Positions 1 through 11,166 of a stretch of 64,000 nucleotides of DNA are shown here, in pieces. A model generated the notes under the pieces. That model made no database searches. It worked only from the letters and a program-made list of their open reading frames with translations, and was not told where the DNA came from. Source of the stretch: Melampsora larici-populina 98AG31 (taxonomy: Eukaryota; Basidiomycota; Pucciniomycetes; Pucciniales; Melampsoraceae); assembly GCF_000204055.1 (NCBI RefSeq), contig NW_006768767.1, forward strand, positions 2,406,735 through 2,470,734. The letters run 5' to 3'. The first letter of the stretch is position 1. Each line of letters opens with the position of its first letter. Position numbers and translations under genes: made by a program.

Positions 1-597
1 GATTTAAACTTTTAGCAACTTGAACAATTTCCCAAGCAACTTGAGGTTCTAAAGTTTTACAAGAGATCATCTTTCCATATGAACCATGTAAGATTGCTCC
101 ATGACAACTAGCTGCAGGTGAGTCTTCAAATCCTAATTCTTTTATAAACCAACTGAAAAAAACAAAACAAAAAACAAGCAAGAAAATCAGATTTCGAGAG
201 GATTTGAGGTGGAGGGAGGGAGGAACTTAACTCGCATGCACTTCGGTGTTTTCCTGTGCTGACGATTATAGGTATTTCAGGGTAATTTAATCGGATGTTT
301 TGGATGGCTGAACGAGTGGTTTGATGTACGATTTGTTGATCTGTTATGAATGTACCATCCTAAAAGTTGTACCAATCAAGATAATCTCTCTTATTAGTCT
401 TATTCGACTTTCTTTTTTTTGTTTTGAAAGGACTTTTGAAAACACTTACTACATCTGTCATGATTCTTTTTTTTTCAACAAACACGATCTGCTTATCAGG
501 TTTGGTTTTTTTCGATGTTTCTTTTCAAAGCATTGATGGTGTTTTCTTACATTTTTATATCTTCAGGTCTAGGCATCGGTAATTCGTTGGTCTTCAT
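1..597 (-). CDS. HAD-superfamily (Cof-type) hydrolase, 5' part
   Basis: Partial gene; its 3' end lies beyond the left edge. Exons read on the minus strand: 597-551, 465-450, 359-232, 152-1. Introns have GT-AG ends and phases join exactly. The protein starts MKTNELPMPRPEDIK and reads into IIMTDVDGTFITD, which is HAD motif I (nucleophile Asp plus acid/base Asp in DVDGT). PIIVSTGKHR follows as motif II (Thr/Ser after the beta strand), then a cap-like stretch with NGA/HGA-type spacing (SCHGAILHG). This layout fits Cof/YbiV-like phosphatases acting on small phosphorylated metabolites; the substrate cannot be inferred. Exon 2 is only 16 nt and supplies the first catalytic Asp. The ATG at 597 is the first in frame and lies just upstream of the first donor. 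Motifs III and IV are outside the window. The family call is fairly secure; the acceptor of the tiny exon follows a poly-A run and is the least certain splice. Confidence 0.8.
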
Positions 598-1319
598 GAT
601 GATAATGATGATGATGATGATTTATTCTGAATGTTTCGTAATCGACTTCTATGATAGTTATAGTTAGACTTCTTTCAAAAAGTTATGATAAGATTCGATG
701 ACGAGGTTGATGAGTGTGATGGTGGTACTATGGATTTTAGAAAACCTTATCACCAATCCTCCACCAATTTGCTAGAGTTTTGTATGTACATATGGTAAAT
801 TTGACCTCCTCTTTCATAAACGCCTTAACTTGAAATTTCCCCTAAACTCTTTATTTCAGTTTGGATTTGGAAGAAGTTTAACGTTCCGGCAAAAGCGCTC
901 GTGCTCGTTGAGGGGCTCTCATGAATTTCCGAATCGGCTTTCTCTTCTCTAATTAATTCTATCTGCCAATCTCAACATCCCAACATCTCAACATCTTCGT
1001 AACATCGCCATTTCCCACCAAACCCACGAGGTGGAAGATCTTAACGTAGACTTAACAGAAGTTTCTGGAGTCCTGGACCAAATCGAGTTTACCGGACAGC
1101 TCTTCAACAGCCCTTGATCCGATTCTGAATCAATCACTTTGGTCATTCAAATCAGCAATATAATCAGTTATTCAAACAATTTTGATTCGATTCAAATCTA
1201 TCGTTTGTTGGGTTATCAAAAATAATTCTTTTCAAGTTGATTGACTTCAGACTTTTTACTGAATCAAAAACAAGTTTTCCATTTGATTAATTACGATCAA
1301 AATTTTTCACTCCATTCAA
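598..1319. other. Intergenic region upstream of the HAD gene
   Basis: About 0.7 kb without a supported gene. It contains a short GAT/ATG microsatellite near 600-630. It lies between the HAD gene start and the small ORF on the other strand, so it may hold promoters in both directions. I could not define any site. Confidence 0.4.
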
Positions 1320-1508
1320 ATGGTATGGAATCAACCTTTTAGAAACCAATTCCAACTCAATCCAAATCCATCAATCAATGTACCCTCAATCCAACCTTAC
1401 AACATGATTTTTCACATCTCAAGAGCATGTGAACCATTTTTTTTTGAGCGGGGATTGGGAGTGACTCGAGCTTTATATGGGAACACAATTTCCCTTCAAG
1501 TAGGATGA
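1320..1508 (+). CDS. Small hypothetical ORF, possibly a first exon
   Basis: A 62-codon ORF starting MVWNQPFRNQFQLNPN, rich in Asn, Gln and Pro at its N terminus, head-to-head with the HAD gene. The opening codons look more coding-like than the surrounding AT-rich DNA. I cannot follow the frame into a second exon, and nothing recognisable follows for 6 kb. It may be the first exon of a gene destroyed by insertions, or chance. No function is proposed. Confidence 0.2.
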   Translation: MVWNQPFRNQFQLNPNPSINVPSIQPYNMIFHISRACEPFFFERGLGVTRALYGNTISLQVG

Positions 1509-1559
1509 TAAGAGTTGAGAAAAATCCATATGAATGAATGATATTACAAATTGTCAACA

Positions 1560-4500
1560 GTCACTTTGATTTGATCTCTCACATGGAATCACTCTCAGTA
1601 TCCTTATTATTACTTGATGTGCTTAGGTGGTTGAATTGAAATTCATCATGAAACTTGAACTTTGAGAATCTATTCAACCAGAAAAAAATGATGGGCTTGA
1701 GTTCTTTTTTTTAAATTGGATAATAATTACTGACATATATGAAGATGAAGGTAAAGTTATGGACCAAATATAGGTTAAAGAGACCAAACAAGTCTAAGTT
1801 TCATGGATTAAGAAACTACATGTTATTTCGATTAATTTTTCTTGATCTCTTTTGAGATTTTAAGAATTCCTGGTTGGTTAAAAACCCCTTTGAAGTTAAC
1901 AGGCCTTGGTATATTCTCATCTTGTGTATAATGATTTTTTTTGTTATAGAGCTTCATAAGGGTTATATCAAGATCCCAATGTTCAGAAAGCTTAAATTTG
2001 ATTTATAGATAGAAAAAACACAATCTTGTTCATCTCTATTTCTCAGTCAGTGAATCTGTGAAATATGAAGGGATTTTTGATCAAACAAAAAATATCTAGT
2101 TTCAGACTACAGACAAACCAATTGCAGAGGGAATCTTTATAAATAACTTCTTCCAGGTGAAAAAACTCAAGGTGCAACATGTTTTTCAATTTCTTCAATT
2201 TTGGTTGTGTTCCCAGAGCTGGTGGAGGTACACAGAGGTCCATTTTTCTAGGGCACAGGGAAAAACACAGAGGTGTAACTCCAAGGTGAGAGAAGGCATC
2301 TGTGAAAGGACAGGTTTCACAGAGCAGGAATTTGGCGGGTTCCAAATTTAGAAGAAATGAAAAACTTTTTCACTTCTTCCTCAGCCACTCTCTCAGCTTG
2401 GAACAACTCCAGAGTATTTCCCTTTGAGTAGCTTTGTGTTCTCTTTTGTTTCATAGATAGCAAATTCTTTGTCTTTAAAAACTCACCCACCTCCCAGGGT
2501 TGAGGAGTCAGCCCGCCTCAGAACTTGCTCTCATTCTCATGGGTATCAGATGACAGCACACTTCTTGTAGCTTGCTGTATCAGCATACCCAGAGACCCCC
2601 CACACACCACTCGTAATGTGATACTTACAAGTAGGTAAGGTTGTATTCAGTGGTAGAACAAGTTCTTTGGTGAACAAGAAGGATTGCATATGTAATTCAT
2701 TCATACCTTAAAGGTATAGTAATGGGAGGACTGGGAAAGAGACATTATATGTAGAGTTTCCCCCGTTCCATGTCTGTGCATGAGATTGACATATGGACTC
2801 AAAAAAGTACTGAATTCATTGGGATCTCATGATCAGCAAGCACTGTGTCCTTGTGGCAGTCGCCTGACAAGAAGCGCATACGGACTGCCTTTGAGGCACA
2901 AAGGCAACTTGTGTGCACTTGTTGACAAACAAACACCACACGGACATGGTGAGGTGCTTATGAAGATCATTATTTCTCAAAAAGTTCATTGTCTGAATAA
3001 AATTCTCAAAGATTTTGAGTGTGGCACCCTTGGCTGAAAATCTAGTATTTTCAAGTCAGGCAAGGTATCTAATACAAATGAACTGTGAGGAGTGCGCATC
3101 TGTTAGGCGTACTCTTCACTCAGAAAGTGATAAGGGAAGTAAAGTGTGGTCATAACGTGGTACACCCAAGTGAAGACTACAGCTAGTTGACCTCTAAGAA
3201 GAGGATTTGAGGAAGAGAGAAAGGAATTAAGGGCGGTGAAGAGCTAGTACGCTCTAACCTCCTGAGACTGCAAGGGGCAGGCTTTACAGTTTGGTGAACC
3301 AAAGATCCTGAAGGCTACTTTAGACTCCATATAAGGGAGGAAGCTTTGCTGCTTTACAGTTTATTTCTAGAGGATATGATGGCCCAAGGCTTGTAGAAAT
3401 CAATACCGGGGTGCTCAGCAATAGAACCCGTGATGCTCAAGTTTGGTCTTTAGACTACACAACCAATCATGTACTCAAAGATCCTCTCTATAGGATTTCA
3501 AGTATAATGTGATTCTAATGTTGTGATGTGTTAAAAGATGGGGGATGAATCAAGGGAAGAAGGGGGGTTTATATATTCACAGGTCAAGTGTCAACTTGTG
3601 GTTGGCGTGTGATTCTTGTCTCACTTGTGGTTGGCGCTTGGGTTAGGTTTGTTACATATTTAATACATTATGCACATGTGTTTATGTGGCTCTTGACACT
3701 GAGCCGTGAGATGTACTTATGGATTTATACAAGAATATAATATTACATGTGTTACTGTTAGCCCGTGGTCGTGTAATCAGGGCTCAGGGCTGATATGAAC
3801 AGGAATTAGATACCTTCATCATTCTATAATATCTTGTAGATAATCTTTGAAGTAGATATGATTCAGATTCTCTGCCACAAAGGTTGGCCAGGTAACTGAT
3901 TTTGATTTTACTAGTAAGAATTGAATGAGCCAGAGAACCTTGATCAACAATCAACAGGAAACTCATTCTAACATAAATTGGTGCAGTGTTTGAAAGATGT
4001 CAAGTGAAGAGATGAGATGTTGTCAAAGTTTGAAAAAGTAAGAGAGATTGAATAAATTCTTTACATAGAAATGAAAATAAAAAATGGAATGAAATCCTAT
4101 GTCATCATAACTGACCAGGAACAGAAACAGATAGAAATAAACAAAACACTCAGTCTAGGGTATCTTATAGCAACACTTAGATATGTAAAGTATCAAGAGG
4201 TGGTTGATGTTTGTAACAAGAGAAAAAACATGAATGAAAACACTTTGAAATGATACCAGGATACATTTGAATGTTGGCTTTGAATCATAATAATATATCT
4301 TCATAACATCAGGATTAAGAGGTGAAGGAAACCAAATCAACACAAATGAAACAATGGGGTGGGAGAGTTTTACACAGACCCCTTTACACCAGGTGGGTCT
4401 GTGTAAACAGCATTTGGTGTAAAGTTCCAAAAATTCCTTTTTGAATTTTATACTTGGTTTGATATTTTTCATCCTGTATGAAATCTCCCTGTGTAAATGA

Positions 4501-5760
4501 CCCTGTCTAAAAATCCAGAGCCCAGAGTCATTCTCAATGTTTATACTGAATCTGTTTGACATTGATGGCCTGTATAAAGATTTTTGGTGTGAAAATTGTG
4601 GACCCAGACAAGGTCTTTGATTTCACACCAGGGCGAGTTACACTGAACCTGTTTTGTGCAAACATTCCCAGTGTTTTATTTGATTTCAGGTGCCCAATTT
4701 GCAATTTCACACCAAAGGATTTACCCTGGATGGACATGGATGTAACTTCCCACAAACACAAAGCATCAGATACCTCATATGGGAAGCCAATGAGCCTAAT
4801 GAGATTAAATTACCTGATACCCAGTACTTCCCACATATCTGCAAATTGGAGAGTGGAGAATGGTGAAGATACATCAATTAACTTCAAAATCAATTTCTCT
4901 AGAAGAAAATTGCCAAGAACCTCAAGGCTTTTTGAGAAAAGTGTTATCCCGCAGTGAAATATTGACTTATTTTTATTAAAATAGGTCATTCCACAACCAC
5001 GTCATGATCTATGCTCTGTGTTTGGCATTACAATGGACGCCCTTTTGATTGATTGACAAAGACCCACACTGTCCTCTCTTCCATCATCTTCAAACTCTTC
5101 TCAATATTGACCTACACCTTCTTCACCGTCCATTGTTGCACAAAGATCAGGACTATTGTCCCAAATTTCATTAATCCTTGTTTGGTTCTGACAGAGACAA
5201 TCTTAAGAAATCTTGTGCTAGATATTCAACATTTTCTCAGAACCTTCATATGATCCATTAAATCATTAACATCAATAGTAAGATTCAATTCAATAGATCT
5301 CCAACTCCAAGGAGAATCAAATGAAGAAACCAATAAATAAAATCAACCAATCACCATGAGACATTGGGCTAGTTGGAAGCAACTATGCAGGCAGTGGATT
5401 GAAAGAAAAAGAAGATGAAATCAAACCACAAGTTCAAAATGGAGAGTTGAATCCAAGATGTAGTATTTATATCATCAAGATTATTAGCACTCTTATACCC
5501 TTCAACTTGTTTATCAACTTCCAATTCTTCTTCTGCAACAAGTAATTTTTTGAAATTTTTAGTTGATGAATTGAGTGATACAATTGTTAGAAGACCTAGA
5601 AAGAATAAATTGACTAAAAATATTTCCACATGACCCTTCAAAAAATATCACTTGTTTCATATGAAGGTGGCCGGCTTGCTTCAGCTGACAGTTTTATGAC
5701 ATATCTGCCAGTAGATGTTACAGACGACAATTCCACTCTTAGACCTCTATCTGATATTCT
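1560..5760. other. Gene-poor, repeat-like tract
   Basis: About 4.2 kb of AT-rich sequence with only short unsupported ORFs. A compact hairpin lies at 4369-4407: 13-bp arms (TTTACACAGACCC and its complement) around a 13-nt loop. Short direct repeats (ACTTGTGGTTGGCG) occur near 3590-3640. No transposase or conserved domain was seen. It looks like decayed mobile-element DNA. Confidence 0.5.
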
Positions 5761-5769
5761 GAACATCAA

Positions 5770-6430
5770 GACTATCACTTGCACTGCAGACATTATTCGG
5801 GTTCCCCAAGTGGGCAGGGAAAAATGATTGGGAGTATGATTTGTCATAAAATGGTCTATCACTCCACACCTGAGCCATAACACCCACACTACATATGTGT
5901 AGCAGGCTCAGTGAATATGTGGTTATCATGTACATACAGTTCTGCTCAGTTATCTGCTCATCAGGACAAGTTATTCATATGTAATACATGCTGTAACTTC
6001 TTTCAGATTGAAAAAAGCTTCCAAAAGATTGACTACATACACTGACTCAATGTTTTGGTGTGATCTCATCAACTCAACTGCATGTAACACACTTTCTGTT
6101 ACTAAGACATAGCTTCAACAATATTGCCTGAGCAGCTACAGAATTATATGTAGTGAATTTTTGGGAAAAAAATTTCAAAGTCGAAAAAGTTACATGTGGT
6201 ATAACATGTGATTTATTTATTCTGATGGGCAAAAAACTGAGCAGACCTGTATGTACATGATAGACAACTATTGACTTAGCTTGCTGCACATATGTAGTGT
6301 GGGTGAAATGGCCCAGGTGTGCAGTATTAGATTCTTTTATGAAAAACTGTACTATTAATCATTTTCCTCTGCCAAATTGGGGAAGTTGAATGATGTTTAC
6401 AGTGTTGTGATAGTGTTACAGGATAATCCC
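5770..6430. repeat. Long imperfect foldback (inverted repeat) of about 660 bp
   Basis: The left arm (about 5770-6040) aligns with the reverse complement of the right arm (about 6150-6430), leaving a loop of about 100 nt. Anchors seen on both arms include CCCACACTACATATGTG, TATCATGTACATACAG and CTGCTCAGTT, plus a CCCCAA...GGCAG block further out. Similarity runs nearly end to end with scattered mismatches and small gaps. No ORF spans it. It could be a foldback or MITE-type element, or a decayed head-to-head duplication. If transcribed it would form a long hairpin. Ends and target duplication were not resolved. Confidence 0.65.
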
Positions 6431-6840
6431 AGCTAACACTAAGTACATAGCTCAATCAAGCCAACAGTAACGCCAGGATGAAAACTAAGATCTCAGTGGT
6501 GCTCATTTTTTATAGTGCAAGTTGTCCAGCATTGCAAGCACTACTTGAAGAACTTTGATATTTGATCAGTTGAAATGCATAGCGGATGCCTAAAGAAGTT
6601 AGGTATAGAATGAGTTGTTGAAAAACATGAAATGAAGAGGGTCAGGTGCCCCAACCTGGCAAGGCTTGCGCATCTTGCCCATGTATGAGGGGACCATGAG
6701 ATGTCACCATGGATGCAAGTCACAAAATAAAGCTTGACAGTCAAATTATCAGCAAGCTGTTCAAGTCACCGGTAATTTACATTTGTGAGAAACACAGAGA
6801 GGGGGGATCATGGGCAAGTAGCCACAGAATGATTTCTGAA

Positions 6841-7016
6841 AAAGTTACCTCAATGATTTGGATCCAAGGTATCATCAGATCAGATTCCCTTGGAAACACA
6901 GCCCAAGGTAATGATCTAAGGCTTTATTTGGATAAAAAGAAGACTCCAATCAGGGGTTTGTGTCCAAGGTAATTTGGTCTGATGATACCTCGGATTCAAA
7001 TCATTGAGGCAACTTT
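6841..7016. mobile_element. MITE-like inverted-repeat element of about 176 bp
   Basis: The left end AAAGTTACCTCAATGATTTG and the right end are inverted copies over about 60 bp (the complement of the right end reads AAAGTTGCCTCAATGATTTG). Shared internal blocks include GGTATCATCAGA and ACCTTGGA. No coding capacity. The size and near-complete self-complementarity fit a non-autonomous DNA element. The target-site duplication is unclear. Confidence 0.6.
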
Positions 7017-8010
7017 GTTGGCAGTAATCCTCATCACTCCAAGGCAGGGTAACCTAGGACAGGATGTTTTCAGGCACTTTACACAACCCAGAGCCCAGAG
7101 AGATTTGGGGATTCAAAAAACTCAAGGATCTAAAGACCATGTGTTGAGGTTACCCCAATACACCTCCAGACTGAAGGCATCCCCCACAGTATTCTCAACC
7201 TAGGTTAACCTAGTAGAGGGTAGCATAAGTCTGAGAGCTTAGAGACAATACTCCTTAGCTTGTGTCCTAGTCCCTACATGTTCAATAGAGATAGGAATTC
7301 ACATAAATTCTTGAAATCCAGATTACCAGCTAGGAAACTTTGTGATCTTGAATTGGTAGTTGAATAGTCTTCTGAACTGATTGTAAAGAAGTAACTTTAA
7401 ATCATGTAATATGGTAATCATTTGAAAGGATGAGAATTATGTCAACTTGGTTTGAAGTATAAGGATTTCAAGAAAAAGTACACAGATAATTGAAGACAAA
7501 AGACCCCAAGTAATACAAAACAACAGAAAAATTGATAATAAAAACAGAAAGACGTGTTGGAAAGTACAAGTTTTGCTGGTCAAAATGTATATATACCAGG
7601 TTAAAGTCTTGTAGACTGAATAATGCCTGTTGAGATATACATATATGCTTAAGAATCGTGTTTTAGGATCTTACATGCACACAATTCCAAAGTGAGCACA
7701 GGATACATGATAGATTTTCAATGGAACAGAACAGTAGAAGGAAGATTACCCAAAATAGAATATAGAGATCACTGGTACAATGAGAGATTGAGGGTTTTCC
7801 GTAAGTGAAGGTAGTTATTGTTGGCATCATTGATCCAAGTTTACAGGTAGTTGCCCGATTTGTGAGGTTCAGGAGTGCATCACACCATCTGAGATATGAA
7901 CCAAGAGATCCACTATCAGTTCATCTTTCAAAGGCAACTGGTAATCTAGATTGGAAACTCACCAAGACGATGGTCTACCTATACCTTTCAAATTCGTCAT
8001 ACACAATAAA
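7017..8010. other. Intergenic tract, no gene seen
   Basis: About 1 kb downstream of the F-box-like gene. Only short, non-conserved ORFs and AT-rich sequence. It probably includes that gene's 3' UTR near 7900-8010. No structured element was recognised. Confidence 0.4.
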
Positions 8011-8766
8011 TCAATTCGATCCTTCCCAACATTTTGAAGGGTGGATTGGAATTCCATTCAAAAGCTTATTATACCTCATTTGTTGAGCCAACTGATCTTT
8101 AACTCTCTCCCGTTTGAGTGACCTAATCATCGGAGCCAAACTAGCCGAAACATGTTCATTTTTCAACTCTTCATCAATCAAATTAAAAGAAGTTAATTGA
8201 TAAAAGATCGGTCTACTTTCTAAAGCTTTAGTTAATTTGTTTTTGATGATCAATCGATTAATTTTTTCGGATGTTTCATACGTTTTGATGGATGTAGGTG
8301 AATGTAAATAAGATCCAGAATTGATTTTGAATTCTAAATTCAATCCTTTTAGTATTTTACTTTTTGCTAAATCTAATCGGTTAGGTCGGTTTAGTAAATA
8401 AGGTTCTAAACATGTGGTTCCAACTGATCTTAATCGATGTTGATGTAAAACTGAATCATTTGCTAAACTCATTAAAAGTTGATGACCTGTTGATTTAAGT
8501 GAATCTAAATCTGGTATATCTAAACTTGTGAAGATTTGGAGTATGATGGTGATAGGTAAGTTGAGGATTGGAAAAGGTTTTGATGGGTTTAATGCTAGCC
8601 ATGCGTTCAGTTCTGATTCTGATTCTGTTTTATTGTGTTGGATTTGGGTTTGTTTAAGTGAGGTTCGTTGCATTTTGCGAGATGATGGAATTGAAGTTGA
8701 GCTTGCAATTTCAGTTCGAGTCAAACTTGAAGAAGTTTCTTCAAGAGTTGCTAGTGGCAAAGACAT
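8011..8766 (-). CDS. F-box-like protein
   Basis: Single-exon ORF of 251 codons. The N-terminal 45 residues are Ser/Thr-rich. At about residues 60-110 (PFPILNLPITIILQIFTSLD onward) the spacing of Leu/Pro/Ile matches an F-box: LP..I...IF..LD..DL..L. F-box proteins normally recruit substrates to SCF ubiquitin ligases through SKP1. The C-terminal half is Leu/Arg-rich and includes a basic helix around SLKRERVKDQLAQQ. No WD40 or LRR region is visible, so the substrate is unknown. I chose the start at 8766 because it is the first in-frame ATG and the promoter side is AT-rich. The F-box match is by eye; a generic helical protein is possible. Unlike most neighbours it needs no intron. Confidence 0.65.
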   Translation of the reverse strand: MSLPLATLEETSSSLTRTEIASSTSIPSSRKMQRTSLKQTQIQHNKTESESELNAWLALNPSKPFPILNLPITIILQIFTSLDIPDLDSLKSTGHQLLMSLANDSVLHQHRLRSVGTTCLEPYLLNRPNRLDLAKSKILKGLNLEFKINSGSYLHSPTSIKTYETSEKINRLIIKNKLTKALESRPIFYQLTSFNLIDEELKNEHVSASLAPMIRSLKRERVKDQLAQQMRYNKLLNGIPIHPSKCWEGSN

Positions 8767-8858
8767 CTTGGTATCAAAGTGTTCGAGATTGAGTTTTTGA
8801 TTGAAATTTGAAAAGCAGCTGCGAAAGGAGGGGAAATGTTGCTGAGCATAATTGGTTT

Positions 8859-9082
8859 GATGCGGTTCCTTTCTGACTCGGCAGGTATAAGAAACAGGGG
8901 CTAGGAAGTATGTACACAGTCAATTCACAAAAACTTGACCAAATTTGCCCGCAAAACTCCAGTAAATTCGTGGGGAATTTGTGACAAGGTTTTCTGAATT
9001 GACTGTATCTATTCGGTCAGATGAGCTTCTGCGGTTCCTTTCTGACTCGGTAAGACGTTGAAGTGGAAGAAACAGGGGCTAG
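8859..9082. repeat. Direct duplication enclosing a 91-bp MITE-like hairpin
   Basis: The block GCGGTTCCTTTCTGACTCGG plus GAAACAGGGGCTAG occurs twice, near 8861-8903 and 9031-9082. Between the copies, 8916-9006 has inverted ends (ACAGTCAATTCA and its complement), flanked on each side by TA. This suggests a small TA-target element. The upstream promoter of the F-box-like gene lies here. Confidence 0.55.
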
Positions 9083-9442
9083 ATAAAGCACGTAGTCAAA
9101 CAGACGTGAACGAAGCGGATTGGGTCACATGCCGTGCAAGCTGTGCAGACAGAATTTTTCAAGTGAGTACATTTGGAATTTCATCAATCTGTCACAAATT
9201 GATGACAGGTCATTTCTCAAAACGTCATCTTCAAGGGTCACAGGGGGTCTGCTCGGATAGGAGTTGTATACTCAACTCTTATCCTTGAAATTTTCTCGTG
9301 ATTTGGAGCAGTGAGACGAGAACCATTACAAAGCCATAAAATTGATATCTTACATAGACATCCAAATCGTCAAAGCCCAACTAAGGAAATATAAGTTTAA
9401 GGAAGAATAAATGTTGTACGATTTCAAGGACAAGTATTCATC

Positions 9443-9956
9443 TTAAATTGTGGCTCTGTCTGCGCCGTAGCCGATGTGATAGACCTGTCCGGACTGGCTT
9501 CTACCGAGACAAAAAAACACAATAAACCCTATCACAAGACATGTATAAAAAACCATGTTTCCATGAGGAGCCGTAGTGGATGGTGATGGAGAACTTGGTT
9601 CAACAGCTGGTTGTTCTGTTTCATCGACTGAAGCAGTGGTCACTTCTCTGGAGCTGTCAGCATTCAAAATTTTGGCAGAAATGTTAGTGGCTATATCTGA
9701 TGTCTTCACGGTGCGGGACATTAACTTACGTGCGATCAGAGGCATCGACCTCACTGAAATGGTTTGTTGGAGTGACTATATCTGAAAGCCGAGTTTGAAT
9801 AGACAGAAGTGATTCATTACTTTCAGATGCTAATTTGCGGATGAATTCGAATTGCTGTGCTTGCTGCACCATAAGCTGATGAATGCTTTCCTCTATCTTT
9901 TCTAACCGGATGTTAGGCTCGTCGGATAATAAGAGTGTGACCGTTTTGGAGCTCAT
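9443..9956 (-). CDS. Small coiled-coil protein with one C-terminal membrane segment
   Basis: Two exons on the minus strand, 9956-9730 and 9653-9443, joined across a 76-nt GTAAGT...CAG intron whose phases agree, giving 145 residues. An in-frame upstream ATG at 10004 would add 16 residues. The N-terminal half (about residues 10-65) is heptad-like and Gln/Glu-rich (EKIEESIHQLMVQQAQQFEF), so probably a coiled coil. A Ser/Pro-rich linker follows, then one hydrophobic segment (MVFYTCLVIGFIVFFCL) about 20 residues from the C terminus. This topology resembles a tail-anchored protein of the ER or outer mitochondrial membrane. I do not recognise a family. The frame joins cleanly and the composition is coding-like, so I consider the gene real and its function unknown. 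Confidence 0.6.
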
Positions 9957-10755
9957 TCTTTTTAAGAGTTTGGTTTCTGATTTTTGTTTCGGTGTTTGTT
10001 TCAAGAGTTTGACAAGGATGAACAGAGTTTATCAATTTTTTGAATCAAGTCGATCGCAGAGTTTTGAAAGACACTGACAGTTTTATCTAATTTCCTTGTG
10101 GATGACGCACGAGTTTTCAATTGACGAGTATGCGAGTTAATGGATGTTTAAGGAGGTTGGAATGCTGTTGCGAATTATTGAAAGATCAGTCCCGGCGAAG
10201 TCAAGTTAAGGGAACACAAAGCTTACGATAGAAATAGTATTATAAAGTGTGATAACGATATTGTTGGAGTGAATCTATTCAAGATCAATGAGAAGAGATA
10301 CCAAAAAACACAGACGGAAAATTAGGACCACAATTTATATTCCTCGGATGACCAAAAAAGTGAAGAGGAAAGAAAGGAACATGCGAATCTACACTTCAGA
10401 TTCAAGTGTGTTCACTGCGCCAAAAAGCTGAGGAACCATTTAAAGGGATGATCGACGGATGTAGTACGTACGCCCTTTTCAAACACCTAGCATCGAATGT
10501 TTTGAAGAAGGATTTGAATGAGTAAGATGCGCTGGTTAGGTTACGCGCACTGAGCTGCATAAAATCCCCTTTCATGGAAATCAGTCTGATGTCCCTTTTT
10601 TCTAGATTCTATACGTGAAAAGTGAACAAAGAACAATCGCAAAATTCAAGATAACCGATGATGGAGAATGTGGTAGTTCGAAAAACTCGCCGTGGAATCC
10701 AATTGAAAGTGGACAATGATGACCTTCGAGTCTGACCTTAATCAGATCACATGTT

Positions 10756-11166
10756 TCATTTGCTATCTTGTTTTCTTAAGAATCTTCTCAACCTTCTTTG
10801 GTCAAGTTTATCCCATCTCTCAAGAAGCGTGACCAAGCCTTTTGTCAATTCTTTGTGCCTTTCAAGTGCGTTGCATGAGCAGAAGTGGGTTGCGTGGGCA
10901 ATGACGGGGACCACCGGCGCGGGTTGAAATGCAGAGTGTTCATTGGGAGAAGGGCCTAGGAGGGCTTTATCCGCATCCGGGCTCGGTTCATGACCATGCT
11001 GAGGCTTGCTGAGCCCTTCAGCAAACTTGTTTGTCAACAATCGAACTTTACGTGACCAGCCGATCAGAATGCAAACAGCCGATGAGCAAAAGCTTTTCCA
11101 AACCGACGCCCAGTTAAAGATGTGAATACCTTCAAATCTAAACCTGATGATCCCTACCCCTCCCAT
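10756..11166 (-). CDS. Possible hypothetical protein antisense to the WD40 gene start
   Basis: A 136-codon ORF in locally GC-richer DNA. It has a hydrophobic/Cys stretch near the N terminus (SSAVCILIGW) and a basic C terminus (QRRLRRFLRKQDSK). Its 5' part overlaps, on the opposite strand, exon 1 of the WD40 gene (11069-11121). Composition in the last 90 codons looks coding-like, but no family or intron support is visible. It may be a real small gene or a shadow of the WD40 5' region. Confidence 0.25.
   Translation of the reverse strand: MGGVGIIRFRFEGIHIFNWASVWKSFCSSAVCILIGWSRKVRLLTNKFAEGLSKPQHGHEPSPDADKALLGPSPNEHSAFQPAPVVPVIAHATHFCSCNALERHKELTKGLVTLLERWDKLDQRRLRRFLRKQDSK

Noticed and set aside
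4155..4957. Two ORFs of about 135 codons on opposite strands
   Set aside because: They overlap each other's neighbourhood, lack domains and sit in repeat-like DNA with hairpins.
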